The notes beneath the pieces were generated by a model that was given only the letters and a program-made list of their open reading frames with translations, had not been told where the DNA came from and searched no databases. Source: Arthrobacter sp. MMS18-M83 (lineage in GTDB: Bacteria; Actinomycetota; Actinomycetes; Actinomycetales; Micrococcaceae). Taken from it: a DNA stretch of 64,000 bases. The DNA is taken from the NCBI RefSeq assembly GCF_026683955.1, contig NZ_CP113343.1:868001-932000 (forward strand). The letters are read 5' to 3'. A program made the translations under genes and the position numbers. Below are positions 16,403 through 24,876 of this stretch, one piece after another (position 1 is the first letter of the stretch; each line of letters begins with the position of its first letter).

Positions 16403-17122
16403 ATGATCAACGTACTCGTCGCCGACGACGAGCTCCCCGCCGTTGAAGAGCTCGCCTTCCTGCTGGGAAAGGACGAGCGCATCGGTACCGTCCACCGGGC
16501 GGCATCGGGCGCGGAAGCCCTCCGCGCGCTCGAAACAGAATCGGTCGATGCCGTCTTCCTGGACATCCATATGCCAGCGGTTTCCGGCCTGGACATCGCC
16601 CGCGCCATCTCGCACAGCGCCCGCCCTCCCGCCGTCGTCTTCGTCACTGCCGACGAAGACTGTGCGCTCGAGGCGTTCGAACTGGCCGCCGTCGACTACC
16701 TGCTGAAGCCGGTCCGTGCCGAGCGCCTGGCCCGGTCCATCAGCCGCATCAGTGAACTCATCAAGGACGGAAGAAAGGCCCCGGAGATGATCACGGTCGA
16801 CCAGGGCGGGACCACACGGATGATCCGGCGTGACGACGTCAGCTACGTCCAGGCCCAGGGCGACTACGCCCGGTTGCACACCGCAGAGGCGAGCTACTTG
16901 ATCCGGGTCCCGCTGAGCGACCTCGAACAGCAATGGGCAGAGGCCGGATTCATCCGCATCCACCGCTCCTACCTGATGTCCCTCAATCACGTGGGTCACA
17001 TGAAACTGGCTGCGGCACGGCCCAGTGTCACGGTGGCCGGGGCCGAACTGCCGATCAGCCGCAGGCATCTTCCGTCCGTGCGGGACAAGCTCGAAACCAC
17101 ACGGATCCGGCCGCAGGGATGA
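16403..17122 (+). CDS. LytTR-family response regulator
   Basis: A 239-residue regulator: receiver domain with acidic pair ADDE at 7-10, phospho-acceptor Asp54 in VFLDIHMPAVSG and the conserved Lys in YLLKPVRAERL; C-terminal LytTR DNA-binding domain (VSYVQAQGDYARLHT, FIRIHRSYLMSLNHV, LPISRRHLPSVRDKL). It pairs with the kinase upstream. Its stop overlaps the ATG of the next gene by 4 bases, tying regulator and transporter expression together. Confidence 0.92.
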   Translation: MINVLVADDELPAVEELAFLLGKDERIGTVHRAASGAEALRALETESVDAVFLDIHMPAVSGLDIARAISHSARPPAVVFVTADEDCALEAFELAAVDYLLKPVRAERLARSISRISELIKDGRKAPEMITVDQGGTTRMIRRDDVSYVQAQGDYARLHTAEASYLIRVPLSDLEQQWAEAGFIRIHRSYLMSLNHVGHMKLAAARPSVTVAGAELPISRRHLPSVRDKLETTRIRPQG

Positions 17123-17481
17123 CCCGGGTCAGGGTCACCGCCCCACAGTCGGCGGCCAGGTTAGCGCCCACGCGTCCATACCATTCGCGCGAGGCGGCCG
17201 AAGACTCCGACGTCGGACAAGTCTTCGTCCGGTCCCTGATCCGTTCGCAGTTGCGCCTTGCAGTGGTGGTGGCCTCGGGTTTCCTCCTGGTGCTGGCCGC
17301 CTACGGCTTCATGGTGGCTCTGGTCCCGGACCTCGCCCAAATGCGGATTCTCGGCATCCCCGTCAATTGGATCATCCTCGGCGTAGCGCTCTATCCGGTG
17401 ATCGGGCTGAGTGCGTGGCTGTACAACCGATCAGCAGCAAGGAACGAGGCCCGCTACCGCGATCTTGTGGGGGAGAAGTGA
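17119..17481 (+). CDS. DUF485 membrane protein (second copy)
   Basis: A 120-residue protein with two predicted membrane helices (about residues 48-70 and 82-104). The order SQLRLAVVVASGFLLV, then VNWIILGVALYPVIG, matches DUF485, although it is more diverged than the copy at 14679-15056. It overlaps the regulator before it and the symporter after it (GTGA) by 4 bases each. It is the likely accessory subunit of the following SSS permease. Confidence 0.8.
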   Translation: MTRVRVTAPQSAARLAPTRPYHSREAAEDSDVGQVFVRSLIRSQLRLAVVVASGFLLVLAAYGFMVALVPDLAQMRILGIPVNWIILGVALYPVIGLSAWLYNRSAARNEARYRDLVGEK

Positions 17482-18971
17482 ATCCCGCCGTCGGCCTCGC
17501 GGCCTTTGTGGGGGTCGCACTCGCGACGGCGGCGATCGGCTTCTACGGGCTCCGCATTTCGCGGACAACGGGCGACTTCTACGTGGCATCACGCACTGTG
17601 CGGCCTTGGTGGAACGCCTCGGCGATCGGCGGTGAATACCTGTCCGCAGCGAGCTTCCTGGGCGTTGCGGGGCTGATCCTGTTGACGGGAACAGACGCCC
17701 TCTGGTTCCCGGTAGGTTACACCGCCGGTTACCTCATGCTGCTACTGTTCGTCGCCGCTCCCTTGCGCCGATCAGGCGCCTACACGATCCCGGATTTCAC
17801 GGAAGCCAGGCTTCAGTCCAAAGCCGTCCGCCGCGTCACGAGCCTCGTGGTGGTGGCTGTCGGATGGCTCTACATAGTGCCGCAGCTGCACGGCGCCGGG
17901 CTCACCATCCGGATAAGCACGGGTTTGCCTTCGTGGGTAGGCTCCATCGCCGTTATCGTGGTGGTCTGCCTCACTGTGGTTGCCGGTGGCATGCGGTCCA
18001 TCACGTTCGTCCAGGCTTTCCAGTACTGGCTCAAACTGACGGCTTTGGCTGTCCCGGTGGTGTTCCTATTGATGCATCAGGCAGACGCCGGCATGCCAGC
18101 CCTGGCGGAGGCATCCAGCAATCCCACGGGCCTTCCTGCGGCAGGCCTTTATCAGACCGTCTCGCTCCTGGTGGCGCTGCTCTTCGGAACGCTGGGGCTC
18201 CCCCACGTCCTGGTCCGGTTCTATACGAACCCTGACGGCCAATCGGCGCGCCGGACAACCCTCATCGTTCTGGGCCTGCTGTCTGTCTTCTATTTGTTCC
18301 CGACGGCGTCCGGACTCCTGGGCCGGGTCTTCGCACCCGAGCTTGCGCGCAACGGACAACCCGATGCGTTGGTCCTCCTGCTGCCCGGAAAGCTGCTGGG
18401 CGGCGTGCCTGGCGATCTGCTCTCGGCACTGGTCGTCGCCGGAGCGTTTGCGGCGTTCCTCTCGACGACGTCAGGACTGGTGGTTTCGCTGGCTGGCGTC
18501 ATCAGCCAGGACCTTCTGGGCGGGAGCGTGCGCGGATTCCGGGTCGCAGCACTCCTCGCCGCCGTCGTCCCCTTGTCCTTTGCGTTCACCACGGATTCGA
18601 CGGCCCTGGCCGGCAGCATAGGGCTGGTCTTCGCCTTCACGGCGTCCACTCTCTGTCCCGTCCTCCTGCTGGGCATTTGGTGGCGTGGCCTGAGCGACAC
18701 GGGCGCGATTGCAGGCATGTCGACCGGAGCCGTCCTCTGCGGGGGTGCGCTGGTGGCGAGCACTTTCATGGGTTCGTCCGTTGCGCCCGGCTGGCTTGCC
18801 CAGCCTGCAGCTTGGACCGTGCCAGCCGCGTTTGGCGTGATGGTACTGGTCTCGCGGGCAACAAAACACCGGATTCCCAGTACCGTGACCCGGCTGATGA
18901 CCCGGCTTCACGTCCCGGAACGGCCGCTTGCCACGAAACGGCCCCCGGGCACGAAACGCCAGCTCCGCTGA
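17478..18971 (+). CDS. Sodium:solute symporter (second copy)
   Basis: A 497-residue SSS-family permease with about 13 membrane segments and the same family landmarks as the copy at 13066-14682 (TTGDFYVASRTVRPWWN, GGEYLSAASFLGVAG, LGLPHVLVRFYTNPDG). The GTG start at 17478 overlaps the stop of the DUF485 gene. The C-terminal tail is basic (LATKRPPGTKRQLR). The operon LytS-LytTR-DUF485-SSS is likely a self-contained sensing and uptake unit for a short-chain carboxylate; substrate not determinable from sequence. Confidence 0.87.
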   Translation: MNPAVGLAAFVGVALATAAIGFYGLRISRTTGDFYVASRTVRPWWNASAIGGEYLSAASFLGVAGLILLTGTDALWFPVGYTAGYLMLLLFVAAPLRRSGAYTIPDFTEARLQSKAVRRVTSLVVVAVGWLYIVPQLHGAGLTIRISTGLPSWVGSIAVIVVVCLTVVAGGMRSITFVQAFQYWLKLTALAVPVVFLLMHQADAGMPALAEASSNPTGLPAAGLYQTVSLLVALLFGTLGLPHVLVRFYTNPDGQSARRTTLIVLGLLSVFYLFPTASGLLGRVFAPELARNGQPDALVLLLPGKLLGGVPGDLLSALVVAGAFAAFLSTTSGLVVSLAGVISQDLLGGSVRGFRVAALLAAVVPLSFAFTTDSTALAGSIGLVFAFTASTLCPVLLLGIWWRGLSDTGAIAGMSTGAVLCGGALVASTFMGSSVAPGWLAQPAAWTVPAAFGVMVLVSRATKHRIPSTVTRLMTRLHVPERPLATKRPPGTKRQLR

Positions 18972-19008
18972 AAGCGGACGGCTCGCGTCCGGGCGTTTTT
19001 GCTCGAAG

Positions 19009-19593
19009 CTAGTCGATGGCCGCCATGAGTTCGACAACCCGGTCCAGGAACGCATCAACCTGGGCCTCTTCGTAGCCGTCGTGCCCTCGTGCCTCGGAGA
19101 ACGCGGCGCGTCGGACATTGTCGACGCTCAGCGGTTTGTCATTCTCCAGGTAACCGATCAGGGAAACGCACAATGCGTCGACCTCGGCGATGTTGTAGCT
19201 GCGCGCACGCTTCCTCTCCGGCCGGCGGAAGCGTTGGCCATCTGGTCGGTGCAGACGTCCTCGCAACACTCCGGAGAGTTTGCCGATCTTCAGCAGCCAG
19301 GCTTCCTCGCCTTCTGCCGCTATCAGTTCGTCACGTTCCCGGCGGGCGAAGGCATCTTCGAGGCGGTCCAGGGCGGCGTCCACAGCGGTGGCGTCGTAGC
19401 CGCCTTTGACAGGATCGAAGGAAACAGCGCGGACATCGCTGCTGGCGATCCTTTCCGGTGCCTCAGCCCTGTTTTCAAACGACATCCGGGCGCGCTGGAA
19501 GAACTGGTCTACTTGCTTCGCGTTGTAGCCGTACTTGCTACGCTCCGCGCGCTCAAATGCTGCGGGGATCTGGCGACGAATGTCCACTGCCAC
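19009..19593 (-). CDS. DivIVA-domain protein with four short DivIVA-like motifs
   Basis: A 194-residue soluble protein. A motif of the form Y-x4-VD-x-x-hydrophobic-x-R recurs four times: residues 23-34 (YNAKQVDQFFQR), 66-77, 133-143 and 174-185 (YEEAQVDAFLDR). Each is preceded by a short basic/aromatic stretch. This is the pattern of small DivIVA-domain proteins, a family linked to cell poles and division in actinobacteria, but without the long coiled coil of true DivIVA/Wag31. It lies 21 bases downstream of cdsA on the same strand and probably shares its transcript. Confidence 0.78.
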   Translation of the reverse strand: MAVDIRRQIPAAFERAERSKYGYNAKQVDQFFQRARMSFENRAEAPERIASSDVRAVSFDPVKGGYDATAVDAALDRLEDAFARRERDELIAAEGEEAWLLKIGKLSGVLRGRLHRPDGQRFRRPERKRARSYNIAEVDALCVSLIGYLENDKPLSVDNVRRAAFSEARGHDGYEEAQVDAFLDRVVELMAAID

Positions 19594-19614
19594 TGCTTTC
19601 CTTCTGGGTGGTTG

Positions 19615-20538
19615 TCAGGCGCCGCTCAACAGCGCGAAAAGAATAAATGCTGCCGGTGCAGCGAAGACGATCGAGTCGAGGCGATCCATGATTCCACCGT
19701 GCCCGGGCAGGATGCTGCTCATGTCCTTGACGCCCAGCTCCCGTTTGACCATGGATTCGGCGAGGTCACCGGCGGTGGCCGCAGCCACCATCCCTACGGC
19801 CAGCACCACGCCGACCCACCAGGGCCTCCCTAAAACGAAAACGCTGGCCAGTATCCCGATGACCATGGCCCCTGCCACCGAGCCTCCGAAACCTTCCCAG
19901 GACTTTTTGGGGCTGATCTTGGGAGCCATCGGGTGCTTGCCGAACAACGAGCCGACGAGGTATCCAAAAGTGTCGTTGGACACCACCAGCAACAGCATGA
20001 CGGCAATCTGCCAAGCACCTGCCGGAACCTGTCCAGCGGGCCAGAGTCCCGCCGTCGTCGCTCCCCCGCTGGTGTGGAGCGGCAAGATGGCAAAGCTGAT
20101 CAGGAAAGGCACCCAGGCAAGCGTGAAAATTCCGGCAAAGACGCTACGGGGAGCGCCGGCGGCGCTTTCAAGGGAGCGCCAGAGGAGGACGGCCGCGCTG
20201 CTGAGCAGCATGGCAAAGAGCAGGCTCTCAGGGCCACCGAAGTAGGCCGCCAGGGGCATCGCCACAGTGCCGGTCATCACGGGGATAATCGGCATCCGGG
20301 TTCCCTGGCCTTCGAGCGCGCGGAAAATCTCCCACACACCAAAAACCGCAAATGCGGTGGTCAGGAGGACGAACCCCAACGGCAGGAACAGCAGCCCGCC
20401 GAGAACGGCAAAGAGCATGGCAAGCCCGACGCCGATGGCGGCCGGAAGATTCCTTCCCGCCTTAGGCGTCGGGTTGCCCCGGAGGCGCCTGGCGCGTGTG
20501 GGGATTCCCTGCGCGGGCGCCGGCTCAGCCTCGCTCAT
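19615..20538 (-). CDS. cdsA: Phosphatidate cytidylyltransferase
   Basis: A 307-residue membrane enzyme that makes CDP-diacylglycerol from phosphatidic acid and CTP for phospholipid synthesis. It has an N-terminal basic leader, seven or eight transmembrane segments and the C-terminal CdsA signature (PKISPKKSWEGFGGSVAGA and DLAESMVKRELGVKDMS, the latter with the Asp and Lys typical of the active site). It shares one base with the end of frr, as in the conserved actinobacterial order rpsB-tsf-pyrH-frr-cdsA. Confidence 0.95.
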   Translation of the reverse strand: MSEAEPAPAQGIPTRARRLRGNPTPKAGRNLPAAIGVGLAMLFAVLGGLLFLPLGFVLLTTAFAVFGVWEIFRALEGQGTRMPIIPVMTGTVAMPLAAYFGGPESLLFAMLLSSAAVLLWRSLESAAGAPRSVFAGIFTLAWVPFLISFAILPLHTSGGATTAGLWPAGQVPAGAWQIAVMLLLVVSNDTFGYLVGSLFGKHPMAPKISPKKSWEGFGGSVAGAMVIGILASVFVLGRPWWVGVVLAVGMVAAATAGDLAESMVKRELGVKDMSSILPGHGGIMDRLDSIVFAAPAAFILFALLSGA

Positions 20539-21095
20539 CAGACCTCGAGCAGCTCGGCTTCCTTGCGCTTGAGGAGCTCGTCGATGCCGTCGACGTGGGC
20601 CTTGGTGATGGCGTCGAGTTCCTTTTCGCCACGGGCGCCCTCGTCTTCGCCGGCTTCGCCATCCTTGACGAGCTTGTCCAAGGAGTCCTTGGCCTTGCGT
20701 CGGATGCTTCGGATGCTGACCTTTGCGTCCTCACCCTTGCCCTTGACGATCTTGACATATTCCTTGCGGCGTTCCTGCGTCAGCTCCGGGATGGTGATCC
20801 GGATGACGTTGCCGTCATTGGACGGGTTCGCGCCCACCTCCGAGTCGCTCAGGGCCCTTTCGATGTCGCGCATCGCGGTCTTGTCGTAAGGCGTGATGAG
20901 GATGGTCCTGGCGTCCGGAATGGCGAAAGAAGCCAGCTGCTGCAGCGGCGTTGGGGTACCGTAGTATTCCACGATCACCTTGCTGTAGAGCCCGGGGTTG
21001 GCACGGCCGGTACGGATCGTCGCGAAATCCTCTTTGGCTACCTCGACCGCCTTGTCCATCTTTTCGACGGCTTCGAGCAAGGTTTCCTCGATCAT
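20538..21095 (-). CDS. frr: Ribosome recycling factor
   Basis: A 185-residue protein of standard length with the family segments FATIRTGRANPGLYSK, DARTILITPYDK, VIRITIPELTQERRKEY and SIRSIRRKAKDSLDKL. It splits post-termination ribosomes together with EF-G. It sits between pyrH and cdsA; the 102-base gap to pyrH contains a GC-rich hairpin (21152-21171). Confidence 0.97.
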   Translation of the reverse strand: MIEETLLEAVEKMDKAVEVAKEDFATIRTGRANPGLYSKVIVEYYGTPTPLQQLASFAIPDARTILITPYDKTAMRDIERALSDSEVGANPSNDGNVIRITIPELTQERRKEYVKIVKGKGEDAKVSIRSIRRKAKDSLDKLVKDGEAGEDEGARGEKELDAITKAHVDGIDELLKRKEAELLEV

Positions 21096-21151
21096 GGTTT
21101 CTCCTCAGAAATAGTCGCGCCCCGTTCCACGGGCCGCGATGCACAGTAAAT

Positions 21152-21171
21152 TTCCGCCCCTGCGGGCGGAA
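21152..21171 (-). terminator. Hairpin between pyrH and frr
   Basis: TTCCGCCC and GGGCGGAA form a perfect 8-bp stem with a 4-base loop. On the transcribed strand it is followed by an AT-rich stretch (ATTTACT). It may partly terminate or process the transcript between pyrH and frr. Confidence 0.45.
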
Positions 21172-21197
21172 GAGTCCTAGAAATATCCTAGCCCTTG

Positions 21198-21935
21198 CTA
21201 GGGAGTGACCAGGGTGCCCAGTTTTTCGCCGAGGATGGCCCGGGTGACGTTCCCTTCGCCTTCCATGCCGAAGACCACCATGGACAAATCGTTGTCCTTG
21301 CACATGGTCATGGCGGTCTGGTCCATCACGCGGATGTCACGGCGCAGGGCCTCGTCAAAGCTGAGCTTTTCAAGCTTCTCAGCCGTAGGATCCTTCTTGG
21401 GATCTGCCGTGTACACGCCATCCACACCGCTCTTTGCCATCAGGACGACGTCGGCATGTACTTCGAGCGCACGCTGGGCGGCGACGGTGTCGGTGGAGAA
21501 ATATGGAAGTCCGGCGCCTGCGCCGAAAATGACCACGCGGCCCTTCTCCATGTGGCGGATAGCCCGCCGCGGGATGTAGGCCTCGGCCACCTGGCCCATG
21601 GTGATGGCGCTCTGGACACGGGTCTCGACGCCCGCTTGCTCCAGGAAATCCTGCAGCGCCAAGCAGTTCATCACGGTGCCCAGCATGCCCATGTAGTCGG
21701 CGCGGGAGCGGTCCATGCCGCTCTGGGACAGTTCGGCGCCGCGGAAGAAGTTGCCGCCGCCTACCACGATTGCCACCTCGACTTCGGAAACGGCTGCGGC
21801 GATCTGCTTGGCGATAGCGCGGACGGTCTCCGGGTCTACACCGAGCTTTCCGCCGCCGATGACCTCGCCGGACAGCTTCAGCAGCACACGGCGGCGGGTC
21901 TTTCCGGGCTGGATTGCAGTGTTCTCGGTTTCCAT
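21198..21935 (-). CDS. pyrH: Uridylate kinase
   Basis: A 245-residue UMP kinase starting [25 protein letters not shown]; the ATG at 21935 gives the family N-terminus. Features include the phosphate loop [27 protein letters not shown], and [16 protein letters not shown]. It phosphorylates UMP to UDP for pyrimidine nucleotide synthesis. A terminator after tsf (22038-22071) lies upstream, so pyrH probably also has its own promoter. Confidence 0.96.
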   Translation of the reverse strand: METENTAIQPGKTRRRVLLKLSGEVIGGGKLGVDPETVRAIAKQIAAAVSEVEVAIVVGGGNFFRGAELSQSGMDRSRADYMGMLGTVMNCLALQDFLEQAGVETRVQSAITMGQVAEAYIPRRAIRHMEKGRVVIFGAGAGLPYFSTDTVAAQRALEVHADVVLMAKSGVDGVYTADPKKDPTAEKLEKLSFDEALRRDIRVMDQTAMTMCKDNDLSMVVFGMEGEGNVTRAILGEKLGTLVTP

Positions 21936-22037
21936 GGTGCCTTCCCGTTTGTGGACTCTGGCTAGATTATCTTGCTGTGGGCCGGGCAGAAAGCCACCGA
22001 CTGTAGATGCATGCGATGCGTGCCTGCCGTTGCATGC

Positions 22038-22071
22038 AAAAGGGGCGGCCACCGCAGTGACCACCCCTTTT
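22038..22071 (-). terminator. Terminator downstream of tsf
   Basis: AAAAGGGG...CCCCTTTT arms with an extended GC stem (one mismatch), 10 bases after the tsf stop on the reverse strand, ending in TTTT. Confidence 0.75.
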
Positions 22072-22080
22072 GAAGTCTTA

Positions 22081-22917
22081 CTAGTTTCCTACCCGGAAAC
22101 GAGCGACTGCGGTCGCCTTGACGCCGGCCTCTTCGAGAACCTGGGCAACGGTCTTCTTGGAGTCCTTGGCGAATGCCTGGTCCAGGAGAACCTCACCCTT
22201 GTAGAAGCCGGTCACGCGGCCTTCCACGATCTTGGTGAGGGCGGCTTCCGGCTTGCCTTCAGCCTTGGCGGTCTCTTCCGCGATGCGGCGCTCGGACTCG
22301 ACCAGTTCGGCCGGGACGTCTTCGCGGCTCAAGTAGTTCGGAGCCATGGCTGCAACGTGGACGGCAACGTCGTGGGCTGCGGTAGCAGCGGCGTCGCCCT
22401 CGCCCTCAACGGCGAACAGTACGCCGACCTGGGCCGGGAGGTCCTTGGAGGTCTTGTGCAGGTAAGCGTCAACCGTGCCGCCTTCAATGCGGGCGATGCG
22501 GCGGACGACGACCTTCTCGCCGAGGACTGCGCCTTCTTCGACGACAACCTCGGAAAGGGGCTTGCCGTCGACGTCGATGGCCAGCAGGGTCTCGAGGTCC
22601 GCAGCGCCGGACTCGACAGCGACGGTCAGGACTTTGTCAGCCAGCTGGATGAACTTGTCAGCCTTGGCGACGAAGTCGGTCTCGCAGTTGACCTCGATCA
22701 TTACGCCGACGCCGCCGGTAACCTTGGCTGCAACCAGGCCTTCAGCCGTGGAGCGGCCTTCACGTTTGGTAGCGCCCTTGAGGCCCTTGATGCGGATGAT
22801 CTCGATGGCCTTCTCGGCGTCGCCGTTGGCCTCGTCAAGAGCCTTCTTGACGTCCATCATGCCGGCGCCGGTGCGCTCGCGCAGGGCCTTGATGTCAGCA
22901 GCAGTGTAGTTCGCCAT
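22081..22917 (-). CDS. tsf: Translation elongation factor Ts
   Basis: A 278-residue EF-Ts with the N-terminal UBA-like domain ([23 protein letters not shown], family signature split as [15 protein letters not shown]) and [10 protein letters not shown] around residue 79, which contacts EF-Tu. It recycles EF-Tu from GDP to GTP form. It follows rpsB on the same strand, separated by 121 bases that hold a large hairpin. Confidence 0.97.
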   Translation of the reverse strand: MANYTAADIKALRERTGAGMMDVKKALDEANGDAEKAIEIIRIKGLKGATKREGRSTAEGLVAAKVTGGVGVMIEVNCETDFVAKADKFIQLADKVLTVAVESGAADLETLLAIDVDGKPLSEVVVEEGAVLGEKVVVRRIARIEGGTVDAYLHKTSKDLPAQVGVLFAVEGEGDAAATAAHDVAVHVAAMAPNYLSREDVPAELVESERRIAEETAKAEGKPEAALTKIVEGRVTGFYKGEVLLDQAFAKDSKKTVAQVLEEAGVKATAVARFRVGN

Positions 22918-22953
22918 GTGAACCCCTCTGTCTAGAAATTTATGTGTTTACGG

Positions 22954-22998
22954 ACTGACAGGACGGCAGCCCACCTAGTGGGCCGCCATCCTGTCAGT
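22954..22998 (-). promoter_or_regulatory. Large hairpin between rpsB and tsf
   Basis: A 14-bp outer stem (22954-22967 with 22985-22998, one mismatch) and an inner CCCA/TGGG stem enclose a small loop. No T-run follows on the transcribed strand. It is probably an attenuator, processing site or partial terminator balancing S2 and EF-Ts levels. Confidence 0.55.
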
Positions 22999-23038
22999 AG
23001 CTCCCCGCACCGATATGAGGCGCAGGAAAGATCCGGAT

Positions 23039-23932
23039 TTACTTGTCTGCTTCGGCTTCGCCGGCAGCAGCTTCGGTGGCCTCGGCGGCCGGGGCTTCAG
23101 CGGCTTCCGCTGCTGGGGCTTCAGCAACCGGAGCTTCGCTTGCGGGAGCTTCAGCGGCTTCGGACTTGCTGCCTTCGAGGAGCTCGCGCTCCCACTCAGC
23201 CAGCGGCTCTTCCGGAGCCTCTGCAGCACCGGTTGCGCGCTGGTTACGGGCGATAAGGCCCTCAGCAACAGCGTCAGCAACCACGCGGGTCAGCAGGTTT
23301 ACGGAGCGGATGGCGTCGTCGTTACCCGGGATCGGGAAATCAACTTCGTCGGGGTCGCAGTTGGTGTCCAGGATGGCAACAACCGGGATGTTGAGCTTCT
23401 TGGCTTCGTCAACGGCCAGGTGTTCCTTCTTCGTGTCAACAACCCACAGAACGGAAGGAGCCTTGGTCAGGTTGCGGATACCACCCAGGTTGGTTTCCAG
23501 CTTGGTGAGTTCACGCTTGAGGAGCAGGAGCTCCTTCTTGGTGTAACCGGAGCCTGCAACGTCCTCGAAGTTGATCTCTTCGAGTTCCTTCATTCGCTGG
23601 ATGCGCTTGGCAACGGTCTGGAAGTTGGTGAGCATGCCACCCAACCAACGCTGGTTGACGTACGGCTGGCCAACGCGGGTAGCCTGCTCAGAAATTGCTT
23701 CCTGGGCCTGCTTCTTGGTGCCGACGAACAGGACGGTGCCGCCGTGGGCGACAGTAGCCTTGACGAATTCGAAAGCGCGGTCGATGTAGGACAGCGACTG
23801 CTGAAGGTCAATGATGTAGATGCCGTTGCGCTCCGTGAAGATGAATCGCTTCATCTTCGGGTTCCAACGACGGGTCTGGTGTCCAAAGTGGACGCCGCTG
23901 TCAAGCAGCTGGCGCATAGTTACGACGGGCAT
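23039..23932 (-). CDS. rpsB: 30S ribosomal protein S2
   Basis: A 297-residue S2 protein: [29 protein letters not shown] N-terminus (split: [16 protein letters not shown]), [12 protein letters not shown], and [23 protein letters not shown], split here as [15 protein letters not shown]. After the folded domain (about residue 228) it has a tail of some 70 residues made almost entirely of Ala, Glu, Pro and Ser in AEAPA-like repeats, as in other actinobacterial S2 proteins. It heads the rpsB-tsf unit. Confidence 0.97.
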   Translation of the reverse strand: MPVVTMRQLLDSGVHFGHQTRRWNPKMKRFIFTERNGIYIIDLQQSLSYIDRAFEFVKATVAHGGTVLFVGTKKQAQEAISEQATRVGQPYVNQRWLGGMLTNFQTVAKRIQRMKELEEINFEDVAGSGYTKKELLLLKRELTKLETNLGGIRNLTKAPSVLWVVDTKKEHLAVDEAKKLNIPVVAILDTNCDPDEVDFPIPGNDDAIRSVNLLTRVVADAVAEGLIARNQRATGAAEAPEEPLAEWERELLEGSKSEAAEAPASEAPVAEAPAAEAAEAPAAEATEAAAGEAEADK

Positions 23933-24365
23933 GCCGACGCTCCTTCCGGCAGGTCATTCATGAGAACGCCACACGGGCCGCTCTTACCCTGCCAATAGTT
24001 GACGGTTGATTAGCCGAACCCGAACGGGCTCTGGCTCCTGGCATCCATTGCGCTTCTCATCCGGCCAATGACTCGCCGGACCGCAAGAGGCACAATCCTC
24101 CGCAGCGTTGAATCCGCAAGGATTCGCAGTTGGAGGGGTGGATACGCGTAGTCAGCCTGGAGCCCCCGCGCAACTGAATGAGAGGCGCTTCTAAACAAGC
24201 TTGAGGGCACAGCAAACTGCTCCACCAAGTGTACTACAGCGCCCCCACCCTCTTGACCGCAATGCACGGCGTTCAGGCTCCGCATTCCCGCGCTTCCTCG
24301 TCGGGTTTTCCACATAGTCAGTCTTGCGGCTTCCGAGACTCACCAAGCTGACGAAGGCTTGTTCC
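23933..24365. other. Divergent intergenic region upstream of rpsB and an M23 peptidase gene
   Basis: About 430 bases without a convincing gene. It must hold the rpsB promoter and long leader (leftward) and the peptidase promoter (rightward). TAGTAC near 24230 on the reverse strand is a possible -10 box, but I cannot fix the start sites. Confidence 0.4.
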
Positions 24366-24876
24366 ATGAGAACGGCAAATCTTCTGGTCCTTCTACCCTT
24401 GGTCCTGGCTTTGGGCGCGACGCCCGCCGCTTCCACTCCGGGATCCGGCGCAACCGCCGCCAGTCCCCGCCCGGACTGGGCGTGGCCGCTCTCCCCCAAG
24501 CCCGTCGTAGCGCGAAGTTTCGACCCTCCGGACAAGCCCTGGCAAAGCGGGCACCGCGGCGTAGACCTGCAAGCAGCCGGCGACGGCGCCCCGGTCACCG
24601 CTCCTGCCGACGGCTCCGTGAGCTTCGTAGGCGTCGTGGTGGACAGGCCGGTGATCGTGATCGACCACGGCGACGGGCTCCGCAGCAGCTTTGAACCCGT
24701 GAGCAGCGAACTCAAAGAGGGCGCCACCGTAATCAGGGGCCAATCAATCGGTATGGTCACCGCCGGCCACTGCTCCGAAACACCTTGCGTCCACTGGGGA
24801 GTGCGGCATGGGGAGGACTACGTGAACCCGCTTGCCTTCGTCACGGATCTCAGGCCGTCCGTGTTGCTGCCGCTAG
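24366..24876 (+). CDS. Secreted M23-family metallopeptidase (3' end without its own stop codon)
   Basis: From ATG 24366 the protein begins with a signal peptide (MRTANLLVLLPLVLALGATP) and continues as a LytM/M23 peptidase: GHRGVDLQA (Zn ligands His and Asp), APADGSVSFVG, VIDHGDG and CVHWGVRHGEDYVNPL (catalytic HxH region). It would trim peptidoglycan cross-links outside the membrane. The family usually ends just after RPSVLLPL, but here the frame has no stop and stays open, antisense to the next gene, up to 26234. A TAG exists one base out of frame at 24874-24876, which I use as nominal end. A single-base indel is suspected. Confidence 0.72.

Noticed and set aside
17025..17477. N-terminal extension of the second symporter (frame open from 17025)
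   Set aside because: Overlaps the response regulator and DUF485 genes out of frame; the GTG at 17478 with a 4-base overlap is the natural start.
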